From Nocardioides marmoribigeumensis (GTDB lineage Bacteria > Actinomycetota > Actinomycetes > Propionibacteriales > Nocardioidaceae), in contig NZ_JAVDYG010000001.1 of the NCBI RefSeq assembly GCF_031458325.1, positions 3,720,001-3,784,000 on the forward strand: a DNA stretch of 64,000 nucleotides, in the 5' to 3' direction. Positions 17,428 to 25,428 of the stretch are shown here, piece by piece. The notes below the pieces were generated by a model. The model was given only the letters and a program-made list of their open reading frames with translations, searched no databases and was not told the origin of the DNA. Numbering within the stretch: the stretch's first letter is position 1; each line of letters starts with the position of its first letter. The translations under genes and the position numbers were made by a program.

Positions 17428-17461
17428 CCATACCGTACGGTATGGTCCGGACGTCTGGCAA
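17428..17461. promoter_or_regulatory. Palindromic operator and divergent promoter between TetR and oxygenase genes
   Basis: The 18-bp palindrome CCATACCGTACGGTATGG (17428-17445) is identical to the core at 4737-4754. It contains mirrored -10 hexamers TACGGT on both strands (17436-17441 plus; 17437-17432 minus) sharing the central TA. For the minus strand a -35 TTGCCA lies at 17461-17456 with an 18-base spacer. The plus-strand -35 region is poor. This is the expected self-regulatory site of the adjacent TetR. Confidence 0.75.
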
Positions 17462-17470
17462 GATGTCACC

Positions 17471-18046
17471 GTGACCAGCACCGCCTCCTCGGGCACCGGA
17501 CGCCTGTCGATCGACGACTGGACCGAGCGCGCGCTCCAGCTGCTCATGGACGAGGGCGTGGGGGCCCTCAAGATCGCCCGGCTCTGCCGCGAGCTCGGGG
17601 TCACCAAGGGCAGCTTCTACTGGCACTTCGCCGACCTCGAGGCGCTGCGCACCGCGGTGGCCAAACGCTGGACCGAGAGGACGCGCGCCGAGCTCGACGA
17701 GCTCCGCGAGCTCGGCACCCTCCCGCCGCTCGAGCGCATCCGGATCATGGCGGCCGGGCTCGTCGAGGACCGCGCCTGGAACGTCGAGCGCACCCTGCGC
17801 GAGTGGGCCCGCACCGACGCGTCGGTCGCGGCGACCATCGGCGAGAGCGAGCAGCACGTCTTCGGCCTGCTCAACGACGCCTTCCTCGAGCTCGGCCACC
17901 CCGCCGGCGCGGCACGCATGCGCGCGGGTCTCCTGACCTACGCCGGCATCGGGTTCGCGCACGGCCAGGCGTCCCTGCCCCGCGTGACCATGGACGACAT
18001 CGGCGACCTCGTGGAGTTCCTCAGCAAGGAGACCGGAACCACCTGA
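17471..18046 (+). CDS. TetR-family transcriptional regulator
   Basis: 191 residues from GTG 17471; the open frame upstream passes through the operator and is not coding. The N-terminal helix-turn-helix is at about 33-52 (KIARLCRELGVTKGSFYWHF), the standard TetR signature. The C-terminal ligand domain has no recognisable effector motif. It is divergent from the MpaB/AttH genes, and the palindrome between them also covers the mce promoter, so all these genes probably form its regulon, with a lipid or terpenoid ligand inferred. Confidence 0.9.
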   Translation: MTSTASSGTGRLSIDDWTERALQLLMDEGVGALKIARLCRELGVTKGSFYWHFADLEALRTAVAKRWTERTRAELDELRELGTLPPLERIRIMAAGLVEDRAWNVERTLREWARTDASVAATIGESEQHVFGLLNDAFLELGHPAGAARMRAGLLTYAGIGFAHGQASLPRVTMDDIGDLVEFLSKETGTT

Positions 18047-18068
18047 GCGGGCCGCGCGTCCCACCCGC

Positions 18069-18893
18069 ATGACCGACCGCGCACGCCTCCAGATCGTCCC
18101 CGCCCTCCTCGCCGCCTGCCTGGCGCTCCTGCTCGCGCTCACGCTGTTCGCGGCGTACTCGCTGGGCTCGGGCGGCCGGAGCCAGGCGGCCGTGCTCGCC
18201 CCCGCCGCCGCGAGCGAGGCGACGGCGAGGACCTACGGCACGATCACGATGACCGGCACGGGCGAGGCCACGGGGGTGCCGGACCAGCTCTCCTTCACGC
18301 TCTCGATCAGCCGGAAGGCCGACGACGTCGCGACCGCGATGGACCAGGCCACGGCGACGATGAGGCGCGCGCTCGGCGCGCTGGCGGCGAAGGGCGTGCT
18401 CCGCAAGGACACCAGGTCGACCGGGCTGTCGATCGACCCGGAGTACGACTACCCGAGCTACGGGCCTCCGGTGCTGACCGGCTACCGCGTGCGCCAGACG
18501 GTGTCGGTGCTGGTGCGCGACCTGCGCGACGGCGGCAGGGCGATCGCCGCAGCGGTCCGGGCCGGCGGCAACGCGACCCGGGTCAGCGGCATCGGCCTGC
18601 GCATCGGCGACAAGGACGCACTGCTGGCCGACGCGCGTGAGGCCGCGGTGCGGGCGGCGACCGCCAAGGCCCAGCAGTACGCCGACGCGACCGGCCAGCC
18701 GCTCGGGCGGGTGCTGACGGTCAAGGAGGGGTCGGTAGCAGCGCGGGTGCCGCAGCCTCAGCTGCTGACCCGGGCGATGGGCTACCTGCCGACGGCGGAC
18801 ACCGCCGCGCTCGAGGCGCTGCCGATCCGGGCGGGTCGCAGCGACCTGTCGGTGCGGGTCACCGTGGTCTGGGCGCTCGACGGCGGCGAGTAG
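18069..18893 (+). CDS. SIMPL-domain (DUF541) secreted protein
   Basis: 274 residues. A signal peptide or single anchor (about 10-32) is followed by the SIMPL domain: MTGTGEATGVPDQLSFTLSI at the start of the fold, and the C-terminal AREAAVRAATAKAQQYADA helix. Related proteins (BP26/OMP28 type) form periplasmic or surface oligomers. Function here is unknown. It begins 22 bases after the TetR gene, and its stop TAG is part of a putative deoC -10. Confidence 0.82.
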   Translation: MTDRARLQIVPALLAACLALLLALTLFAAYSLGSGGRSQAAVLAPAAASEATARTYGTITMTGTGEATGVPDQLSFTLSISRKADDVATAMDQATATMRRALGALAAKGVLRKDTRSTGLSIDPEYDYPSYGPPVLTGYRVRQTVSVLVRDLRDGGRAIAAAVRAGGNATRVSGIGLRIGDKDALLADAREAAVRAATAKAQQYADATGQPLGRVLTVKEGSVAARVPQPQLLTRAMGYLPTADTAALEALPIRAGRSDLSVRVTVVWALDGGE

Positions 18894-18926
18894 GGTCGGG
18901 CGCACCCCCCAGACCCTCCGGAAGGA
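18891..18926 (+). promoter_or_regulatory. deoC promoter (-10 TAGGGT) and ribosome site
   Basis: TAGGGT (18891-18896) overlaps the upstream stop codon. GGAAGGA (18920-18926) lies 6 bases before the GTG start of deoC. No clear -35 is visible. Confidence 0.4.
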
Positions 18927-18932
18927 CCCGTC

Positions 18933-19598
18933 GTGCAGTCCCGTGAGTTCCTCGACCTCGTCGACCACACCCTCCTCAAGGCCGAGGCCACGCGCGACCA
19001 GGTGAGCGCGCTGTGCGCCGAGGCGCGCGAGCTGCGACCGGCGTCGGTGTGCGTCAACGGCCTGTGGGTCTCGCACTGCGTGAGCGAGCTGGCGGGCTCC
19101 GAGGTCCCGGTGTGCAGCGTCGTCGGCTTCCCCCTGGGCGCGATGGCGGCCGCGGCGGTGGCCGACGAGACCCGGCTCGCGGTCGCGTCCGGGGCCGGCG
19201 AGATCGACATGGTCGTGCCGCTCGGCCTGCTGCGCGGGGGCGAGGACCACGCCGTGGCGGCCTACCTCTCCGAGGTCCGCGCGGCCGCCGAGGGCGTGCT
19301 GCTCAAGGTCATCCTCGAGACCGCGGTCCTCACCGACGCCGAGGTCGTGCGCGCCTGCGAGCTCTCCGTGGAGTCGGGTGCCGACTTCGTCAAGACCTCC
19401 ACCGGGATGCACGCGGCCGGCGGCGCCACCGAGGCCGCCGTGCGCCTGATGCGGGAGACCGTCGGCCCGGACGTCGGGGTCAAGGCCTCGGGCGGCATCC
19501 GCACCCGCGCCGACGTCGAGACGATGGTCGCCGCCGGCGCCAGCCGGCTCGGGATGAGCGCGGCCGCCGCGGTGGCCCAGGAGTTCAGCCGGGGCTGA
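18933..19598 (+). CDS. deoC: Deoxyribose-phosphate aldolase
   Basis: Cleaves 2-deoxyribose-5-phosphate to glyceraldehyde-3-phosphate and acetaldehyde, the last step of deoxynucleoside breakdown. 221 residues, normal length. The Schiff-base lysine is Lys154 in DFVKTSTG, and the second active-site lysine is Lys184 in VGVKASGGIR. The GTG start follows a good GGAAGGA. It works downstream of deoA (2837) and the phosphohexomutase whose gene it overlaps tail to tail by 14 bases, which may supply phosphopentomutase-like activity (inference). Confidence 0.95.
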   Translation: MQSREFLDLVDHTLLKAEATRDQVSALCAEARELRPASVCVNGLWVSHCVSELAGSEVPVCSVVGFPLGAMAAAAVADETRLAVASGAGEIDMVVPLGLLRGGEDHAVAAYLSEVRAAAEGVLLKVILETAVLTDAEVVRACELSVESGADFVKTSTGMHAAGGATEAAVRLMRETVGPDVGVKASGGIRTRADVETMVAAGASRLGMSAAAAVAQEFSRG

Positions 19599-21249
19599 CC
19601 CCGGCCGCCTCCGCCAGGTCGACCCGGATCGCGTCGAGCCGCTGGGCGGCCACCAGCCGGGCCGCCGAGAGCGCCTCGGCGGGCTCCTGGTCGTCGCCCA
19701 CGGGCACGACCGCCTCGAGGTAGCACTTGAGCTTGGGCTCCGTCCCGCTCGGGCGTACGACGACCCGCGCGCCCTCGGCCAGGGTGAACCGCAGGCCCTC
19801 GGTCGGCGGCAGCGGACCGCCCTGGCTGAGGTCGTCCACCTGCAGCACGCCGAGCCCGCCGAGCACCTGCGGCGTCGACGCGCGCAGCCGCGTCATCGCG
19901 GCCTCGATCAGCGACAGGTCGCTCACCCGCACCGACAGCTGGTCGGTGGCGTGCACGCCGTGGGCCAGGGCGATCTCGTCGAGCCGGTCGAGCAGTGTGC
20001 GGCCCTCGGCCTTGAGCGCGGCGGCCAGCTCGAGGACGAGCAGCAGCGCGCTCACGCCGTCCTTGTCGCGCACGAGCCCCGGCGCGACGCAGTAGCCCAG
20101 CGCCTCCTCGTAGCCGTAGGCCAGCCCCTCGACCCGGCCGATCCACTTGAACCCGGTCAGCGTCTCCTCATAAGGCTGCCCCGCCGCGGCGGCGAGCTTG
20201 CCGAGCAGGCTCGAGGAGACGATCGACGCGGCGTAGGTCCCCTCGACGCCCTGGCGCAGCAGGTGGTCGCCGAGCAGCGCCCCGACCTCGTCGCCGCGCA
20301 GCATCCGCCAGCCGCCCGGCCCCACGACGCCGACCGCGCAGCGGTCGGCGTCGGGGTCGTTGGCGACCAGGACGTCGGCCCCGCGCTGCTCGGCGAGAGC
20401 GATCGCGAGGTCCATCGCGCCGGGCTCCTCGGGGTTGGGGAAGGAGACCGTCGGGAAGTCGGGGTCGGGCTCGGCCTGCTGCTCGACGACGGCCGGCGGC
20501 GGGAAGCCCGCGCGCCCGGCGACCTCCACGACGGTGTCTCCGCCCACCCCGTGCATCGGCGTGTAGACCCACGACACCTCGCGCGGCCCGTCGCCCGGCA
20601 GCGCGGCGAGCGCGTCGAGGTAGGCCTCGCGGACCTCCTCGCCGAGCACCTGGCCCTGCGACCCGCGGGGGACGTCGCCGACCGGCCCGACCGCGGCGAT
20701 GCGGGTGGCGATCTCGTGGTCGGCCGGCGGGACGATCTGGCTGCCGTCGCCGAGGTAGACCTTGTAGCCGTTGTCCTGCGGCGGGTTGTGGCTGGCGGTC
20801 ACCATCACCCCGGCGACCGAGCCGAGGTGGCGGATCGCGAACGCCAACAGGGGAGTGGGCAGCGGGCGCGGCAGCACGAGGGCGCGCAGGCCGGCCCCGG
20901 TCACGACCTCGGCGGTGTCGTCGGCGAAGACGTCGGAGTGGTGGCGGGCGTCGTACCCGATGACGACGGAGGCGTCGCTGCCCGCCCCCTGGTCCTTCAG
21001 GTACGCCGCCAGCCCGGCGGCGGCGCGCGTCACGACGACCCGGTTCATCCGCATGGGCCCCGCGCCGAGCGCGCCCCGCAGCCCGGCGGTGCCGAACTCG
21101 AGCGTGCCGGAGAAGCGCTCCGCCAGGTCCGCGAGGGCGGACTCGTCGCTCTCGGCGCGGGACAGCAGGTCCTCGAGCTCGGCGCGGGTCTGCGGGTCGG
21201 GGTCCTCAGCAGCCCAGGCGCGGGCGCGGTCCAACAGGTCGGGGCTCAT
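19585..21249 (-). CDS. Phosphoglucomutase/phosphomannomutase family enzyme
   Basis: 554 residues, typical of the PgcA/PmmB-type alpha-D-phosphohexomutases (M. tuberculosis pmmB lies in the equivalent neighbourhood). The phosphoserine loop TASHNP has Ser153; the Mg loop is NDPDADR; the sugar-binding EEALG and the C-terminal phosphate clamp RPSGTEPKLKCYLE are all present. Enzymes of this subgroup can act on hexose or pentose phosphates. Next to deoC, a phosphopentomutase role linking deoA product to deoC is possible but not shown by sequence. ATG at 21247-21249. Confidence 0.92.
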   Translation of the reverse strand: MSPDLLDRARAWAAEDPDPQTRAELEDLLSRAESDESALADLAERFSGTLEFGTAGLRGALGAGPMRMNRVVVTRAAAGLAAYLKDQGAGSDASVVIGYDARHHSDVFADDTAEVVTGAGLRALVLPRPLPTPLLAFAIRHLGSVAGVMVTASHNPPQDNGYKVYLGDGSQIVPPADHEIATRIAAVGPVGDVPRGSQGQVLGEEVREAYLDALAALPGDGPREVSWVYTPMHGVGGDTVVEVAGRAGFPPPAVVEQQAEPDPDFPTVSFPNPEEPGAMDLAIALAEQRGADVLVANDPDADRCAVGVVGPGGWRMLRGDEVGALLGDHLLRQGVEGTYAASIVSSSLLGKLAAAAGQPYEETLTGFKWIGRVEGLAYGYEEALGYCVAPGLVRDKDGVSALLLVLELAAALKAEGRTLLDRLDEIALAHGVHATDQLSVRVSDLSLIEAAMTRLRASTPQVLGGLGVLQVDDLSQGGPLPPTEGLRFTLAEGARVVVRPSGTEPKLKCYLEAVVPVGDDQEPAEALSAARLVAAQRLDAIRVDLAEAAGVSPG

Positions 21250-21263
21250 GGCCCCGAGATTAG

Positions 21264-22076
21264 TCAGCGCTTGCGCAGCTCGAACTGCGGCAGCTCCCGC
21301 TTGAAGGCCGCGTCGCGGGCGATGCGGGTGTTGTTGTTCATCAGCAGCGCGATCTGCTCGGCGCGCTCGCGGGCGAAGGTGCGGCGCGGGCCCGCGTGCC
21401 AGGTGCCGTTGAACAGCCGCTTGGCCGCCGAGAGCGAGTCGGGGGACCGGGTGAGCAGCTTCTCGACGAGCTCCTCCGCGGCGGTCATCGGGTCCTCGGC
21501 GACCTCGGTGACCAGGCCGATCTCCTTGGCCTGCGTGCCGGAGACCGAGTCGCCGGTCATGGTGAGCAGCTTGGCGGTGTCCATGCCGACCACCTCGGCC
21601 AGGCTGCGGACCCCGGACATGTCGGGGATGAGGCCCCACTTGGACTCCATCACCGACCACTGGGCGTCGGGGGTGGAGAAGCGGAAGTCGGCGCCGAGCG
21701 CGATCTGCACGCCGCCGCCGTAGCAGTGGCCCTGCACGACCGCGACCACCGGCACCGGCACGCGGCGCCAGACCCAGGCGGCCTCCTGGAAGGTGTTGGT
21801 GCCCCGCAGGAAGCTCGGGATGAAGGCGGCCGCGATCCCCCGCGGGTCGCGCATCACGCTGGCGAAGTCAAGGCCGGCGCTGAAGGACTCCCCGGCGCCG
21901 GTGATGATCACCGCGCGCAGCGAGCGGTCCTTGGACAGCCGGCGCCCGGTCGCGACGAGCTCGCGCAGCATCGGCAGCGTGAGGCCGTTGAGCTTGTCGG
22001 GCCGGTCGAGCCAGACCCGGGCGATGCCCTCGTCGTCGACGGTGCAGGTGACGTGGTGCGCAGACGTCGTGGTCAT
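21264..22076 (-). CDS. Crotonase/enoyl-CoA hydratase-family protein
   Basis: 270 residues with the crotonase fold: an oxyanion-hole segment near GESFSAGLDFAS, then GHCYGGGVQIALGADFRF and MESKWGLIPDMSG. The first catalytic Glu of true hydratases is replaced by Gln in GGGVQIAL, and IPDMSG has Asp where IPGAGG is usual, so isomerase or another crotonase chemistry is as likely as hydration. It has a leaderless-type promoter: TAGGCT (22088-22083) lies exactly 6 bases before the ATG. Confidence 0.88.
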   Translation of the reverse strand: MTTTSAHHVTCTVDDEGIARVWLDRPDKLNGLTLPMLRELVATGRRLSKDRSLRAVIITGAGESFSAGLDFASVMRDPRGIAAAFIPSFLRGTNTFQEAAWVWRRVPVPVVAVVQGHCYGGGVQIALGADFRFSTPDAQWSVMESKWGLIPDMSGVRSLAEVVGMDTAKLLTMTGDSVSGTQAKEIGLVTEVAEDPMTAAEELVEKLLTRSPDSLSAAKRLFNGTWHAGPRRTFARERAEQIALLMNNNTRIARDAAFKRELPQFELRKR

Positions 22077-22082
22077 GGACCA

Positions 22083-22112
22083 AGCCTAACCTCGGTTACC
22101 GGGAGGTAACCG
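22083..22112 (-). promoter_or_regulatory. Leaderless promoter with inverted-repeat operator for crotonase gene
   Basis: On the minus strand -10 TAGGCT (22088-22083) sits 6 bases before the start codon. Immediately upstream is CGGTTACC-GGGA-GGTAACCG (22093-22112), 8-bp arms with a 4-base centre, placed over the -35 region. It looks like an operator for an unidentified dimeric regulator. Confidence 0.6.
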
Positions 22113-22154
22113 GGGGTGCCACCCGGTGTGGCGACGTCGGACCGGGCCGGTCGG

Positions 22155-22607
22155 TCAGAGGCCGGTCGAGCGGCAGGGGCGCTGCCGCAGGGCCGCGACG
22201 TAGTCGTCGGGGGCGTCGGCGGCCTCGGCGGCGTCGGCGAGCACGCCGAGGTAGGAGGCCGAGGGCATGCCGCCCTCATAGGCGGCCAGCACGTAGGTGT
22301 AGGCCAGCTGCTCGCCGACGAGCGTGGCGATGCGCACCTTGGTCTTGAGGAAGAGCCCGGTGGAGACCGACTGCAGCTCGTCGAGCGCGGCGGTGTCCTC
22401 CTCGGTGATGTCGTAGAGCGCGACGAACACCTGCTCCAGCGGGTCCTCGACGATGGTGGCGATCGCGCCGTCCCAGCCGTACTCCTCGCCGCCGAAGGTC
22501 AGCCGCCAGCCCAGCAGCCATCCCGTGCCCTGGAGGGGCGAGTGCGGGCAGCGCGTGCTCATCAGCCGCGGGTCCATGTTCGGCCCGTACGCCGCGTAGA
22601 GGGTCAC
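22155..22607 (-). CDS. Gamma-glutamylcyclotransferase-like (GGCT/AIG2) protein
   Basis: 150 residues. It begins with YAAYGPNMDP, a variant of the YGSNM nucleotide/substrate loop of GGCT-fold proteins, and continues with a compact beta-barrel pattern and LDELQSVSTGLF, the usual position after the catalytic acid. True cyclotransferase activity on gamma-glutamyl amino acids is possible but not assured. GTG start with TAGGCT (22620-22615) 7 bases upstream, so probably leaderless. Divergent from the flavoprotein gene. Confidence 0.78.
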   Translation of the reverse strand: MTLYAAYGPNMDPRLMSTRCPHSPLQGTGWLLGWRLTFGGEEYGWDGAIATIVEDPLEQVFVALYDITEEDTAALDELQSVSTGLFLKTKVRIATLVGEQLAYTYVLAAYEGGMPSASYLGVLADAAEAADAPDDYVAALRQRPCRSTGL

Positions 22608-22614
22608 GCAGCGG

Positions 22615-22620
22615 AGCCTA
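22615..22620 (-). promoter_or_regulatory. -10 TAGGCT of the GGCT-like gene
   Basis: TAGGCT on the minus strand ends 7 bases before the GTG start at 22607, the spacing expected for a leaderless transcript. Confidence 0.45.
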
Positions 22621-22656
22621 ACGGCACTCCCGGGCGTGTCCGGGAAGGATGGAACA

Positions 22657-24063
22657 ATGCCGTGTGTGACTCACGTGGCGATCATCGGAGGCGGACCCGG
22701 CGGCTACGAGGCGGCCCTGGTGGCCGCCCAGCTCGAGGCCGAGGTGACGGTCGTCGACACCGACGGCATCGGCGGGTCGGCGGTGCTGACCGACTGCGTG
22801 CCCAGCAAGACCCTGATCGCCACCGCCGAGGTGATGACGCAGACCGAGGTGGCCGGCGAGCTGGGCATCACCTTCGGGGTGGAGCCCGACGGGAGCGCCG
22901 ACCGCACCGCCGACGCCTCGGTCGACCTGGCCGCGGTCAACCAGCGCGTCCTCGGCCTGGCCGACGCGCAGAGCAAGGACATCGCGCAGCGGCTCGAGCG
23001 CGAGGGCGTCACGCTGGTCAGGGGTCACGGGCGCCTCGACGGACCGGAGAAGGTCGTGGTCGACACCGGCTCCGGCGAGCAGGTCGTCGAGGCCGACGTC
23101 GTGCTCGTCGCGACCGGGGCCGCCCCGCGCACCCTGCCGTCCGCGCAGCCCGACGGCGAGCGGATCCTCACCTGGGAGCAGGTCTACGCCCTCGAGGCGA
23201 TGCCGGAGCACCTGGTGGTCGTCGGCTCGGGCGTGACGGGCGCGGAGTTCGCGGGCGCCTACAACGCGCTCGGCTGCGAGGTCACGCTGGTCAGCAGCCG
23301 CGACCGCGTGCTCCCCGGCGAGGACGCCGACGCGGCCGAGGTCCTCGAGCAGGTCTTCCACCGCCGCGGCATGACCGTGCTCGGCAAGTCCCGCATGGCC
23401 GGGGTGGAGCGCCGCGGCGACTCCGTCCTGGTGTCGCTCGAGGACGGCCGCACCGTCGAGGGCAGCCACTGCCTGCTCGCGCTGGGCTCGGTGCCCAACA
23501 CCTCCTCCCTGGCCCTCGACACCGCCGGCGTCACCACCGACGACGGCGGCTTCGTCAAGGTGGACCGGGTCTCGCGCACCTCGGCCCGCGGGGTCTACGC
23601 CGCCGGCGACTGCACCGGGGTGCTCATGCTCGCCTCGGTCGCGGCCATGCAGGGACGCATCGCGATGTGGCACGCGTTGGGCGACGCGGTCTCGCCGCTG
23701 GACCTCAAGTCGGTCTCCTCCAACGTCTTCACCGCCCCCGAGATCGCCACCGTGGGCTGGAGCCAGCGCGCCGTCGACGCCGGCGAGATCGAGGCCGAGG
23801 CGGTGACCCTGCCGCTGGCCACCAACGCCCGGGCCAAGATGCAGGGCGTCCAGGACGGCTTCGTCAAGCTCCTCGCGCGGCCGGGCACCGGCATCGTCGT
23901 CGGCGGCGTCGTGGTCGCGCCCCGCGCCAGCGAGCTCATCCACGCCATCTCGATCGCGGTCGGGCAGAACCTCACCGTCGACCAGCTGGCAGGTGTGTTC
24001 ACCGTCTACCCGTCGATGAGCGGGTCGGTCGCCGAGGCCGCGCGCCGGCTCCACCGGCGCTGA
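22657..24063 (+). CDS. lpdA: LpdA-type flavoprotein (NAD(P)H quinone reductase, disulfide reductase fold)
   Basis: 468 residues. FAD-binding GGGPGGYEAALVAA is at about 9-22, the NAD(P)-binding GSGVTGAEFAGAYNALG near 192, GVYAAGDCTGV near 311, then the dimerisation domain. The redox-active CxxxxC is absent: the position reads GGSAVLTDCVPSK, with only the second Cys, and the C-terminal His-Glu dyad is also missing (YPSMSGSVAEAA). The same losses are known for M. tuberculosis LpdA (Rv3303c), which reduces quinones rather than lipoamide. ATG 22657 follows GGAAGGA; a GTG at 22636 is less likely. Confidence 0.88.
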   Translation: MPCVTHVAIIGGGPGGYEAALVAAQLEAEVTVVDTDGIGGSAVLTDCVPSKTLIATAEVMTQTEVAGELGITFGVEPDGSADRTADASVDLAAVNQRVLGLADAQSKDIAQRLEREGVTLVRGHGRLDGPEKVVVDTGSGEQVVEADVVLVATGAAPRTLPSAQPDGERILTWEQVYALEAMPEHLVVVGSGVTGAEFAGAYNALGCEVTLVSSRDRVLPGEDADAAEVLEQVFHRRGMTVLGKSRMAGVERRGDSVLVSLEDGRTVEGSHCLLALGSVPNTSSLALDTAGVTTDDGGFVKVDRVSRTSARGVYAAGDCTGVLMLASVAAMQGRIAMWHALGDAVSPLDLKSVSSNVFTAPEIATVGWSQRAVDAGEIEAEAVTLPLATNARAKMQGVQDGFVKLLARPGTGIVVGGVVVAPRASELIHAISIAVGQNLTVDQLAGVFTVYPSMSGSVAEAARRLHRR

Positions 24064-24177
24064 GCCGTCCCCCGCCGGTCGGGCGAATCGGGAGGAAACT
24101 CCCGTTCCGGTGGTGACGGGTGGGACTTGAGTGCATGCTGGATGGCTCACCCACCCCTCCACCCTCGGGAGCCCCTG

Positions 24178-25428
24178 ATGCGCCGCCTCGCCCTCGCCGC
24201 CCTCACCACGGTCACCGCCGTGACCACGACGGTCGCGGTCACCGGAGCAGGGGAGGGCGCCAGCGCCTCGGTCGCGGTCAGCCAGGTCTACCGGGTCCCC
24301 GACTCCGGCAGGTTCACCGTCCGCGGGCACGGGTGGGGCCACGGTCACGGGATGAGCCAGCACGGCGCCCAGGGCGCGGCTCGCAAGGGTCTCAACGCCC
24401 AGCAGATCCTCGCGTTCTACTACCCCGGCACGCGGCGCACGATCGCCGCCGACGGTCTGATCCGCGTGCTCATCACCGCCGACACCTCCGACCCGGTCGC
24501 CGTCCGCCCCCGCAGCGGCCTGTCGGTGCGTGACCTGGGTCCCGACGGGACCGGCACGACGACGTACTCCCTGCCGACCACGGTGGGAGCGCGCACCTGG
24601 CGCGTGCGGGCCAGCACCGCCGACCGCGACCGCGTGCAGTACTACGACGGCAAGGCCTGGCGGGCCTGGCGCCCGGGCGGTCGCGCCACGCTGCTGGGCC
24701 GCGGCGAGCTCTTCTCGCCCGACGGCCCCGTCGCGCTGATCGTCCCGGGAGCCACCGTCCTCTACCGCGGCGCCCTGCGCTCCGCGGCGCCCACGCCGGG
24801 CTCGACCGCGCGCGACACGGTCAACGTGCTGTCGCTCGACGACTACGTCAAGGGCGTGATCCCGGCCGAGATGCCCGCCTCGTGGGAGCCCGCGGCCGTG
24901 CGGGCCCAGGCCGTCGCCGCGCGCACCTACGCCGTCTACGACCGTGAGGCGCACCCGACGCGCTACTACGACACCTGCGACACCACGATGTGCCAGGTCT
25001 ACCGCGGGGTGGCCGTCGAGGACTCCCGCAGCAACGACGCCGCCGACCGGACGGCGGGCCAGATCCGCACGCTCGACGGCAAGGCGATCTTCTCCCAGTT
25101 CTCCTCCAGCAACGGCGGCTGGACCAGCCAGGGCTCGGTCGCCGGCAAGCCGGCGCCCTACCTCGCCCACAAGCAGGACCCGTACGACGGGTGGGCCGGC
25201 AACACCAACCACAGCTGGAGCACCACGCTCGCGGCCGGCACGATCAGCCGCGCCTACCCGACCATCGGCCGGCTGCTGCGGGTGCGTGTGAGGCAGCGCG
25301 AGGGCGGGGGCGACTGGCAGGGCCGCGTCGAGAAGCTCGTGCTCGTGGGGACCAAGGGGTCCAAGCAGCTCAGCGGTGACGAGTTCCGGTCCCGGTTCGG
25401 CCTGAAGTCGACCTGGTTCCGCCTGTGA
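24178..25428 (+). CDS. Secreted SpoIID/LytB-domain protein
   Basis: 416 residues from ATG 24178 with a signal peptide (about 1-33). An N-terminal domain containing GHGWGHGHGMSQHGAQGAA is followed by the SpoIID core: LDDYVKGVIPAEMPASW, then RAQAVAARTYAV and the Cys pair in YDTCDTTMCQVYRG. SpoIID homologues are lytic transglycosylases or amidase stimulators acting on peptidoglycan. The GTGA overlap with the next gene indicates co-transcription. Confidence 0.88.
   Translation: MRRLALAALTTVTAVTTTVAVTGAGEGASASVAVSQVYRVPDSGRFTVRGHGWGHGHGMSQHGAQGAARKGLNAQQILAFYYPGTRRTIAADGLIRVLITADTSDPVAVRPRSGLSVRDLGPDGTGTTTYSLPTTVGARTWRVRASTADRDRVQYYDGKAWRAWRPGGRATLLGRGELFSPDGPVALIVPGATVLYRGALRSAAPTPGSTARDTVNVLSLDDYVKGVIPAEMPASWEPAAVRAQAVAARTYAVYDREAHPTRYYDTCDTTMCQVYRGVAVEDSRSNDAADRTAGQIRTLDGKAIFSQFSSSNGGWTSQGSVAGKPAPYLAHKQDPYDGWAGNTNHSWSTTLAAGTISRAYPTIGRLLRVRVRQREGGGDWQGRVEKLVLVGTKGSKQLSGDEFRSRFGLKSTWFRL

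Noticed and set aside
22618-25212. 864-residue minus-strand open frame
   Set aside because: Antisense to the LpdA-type and SpoIID genes; no domain, biased composition.
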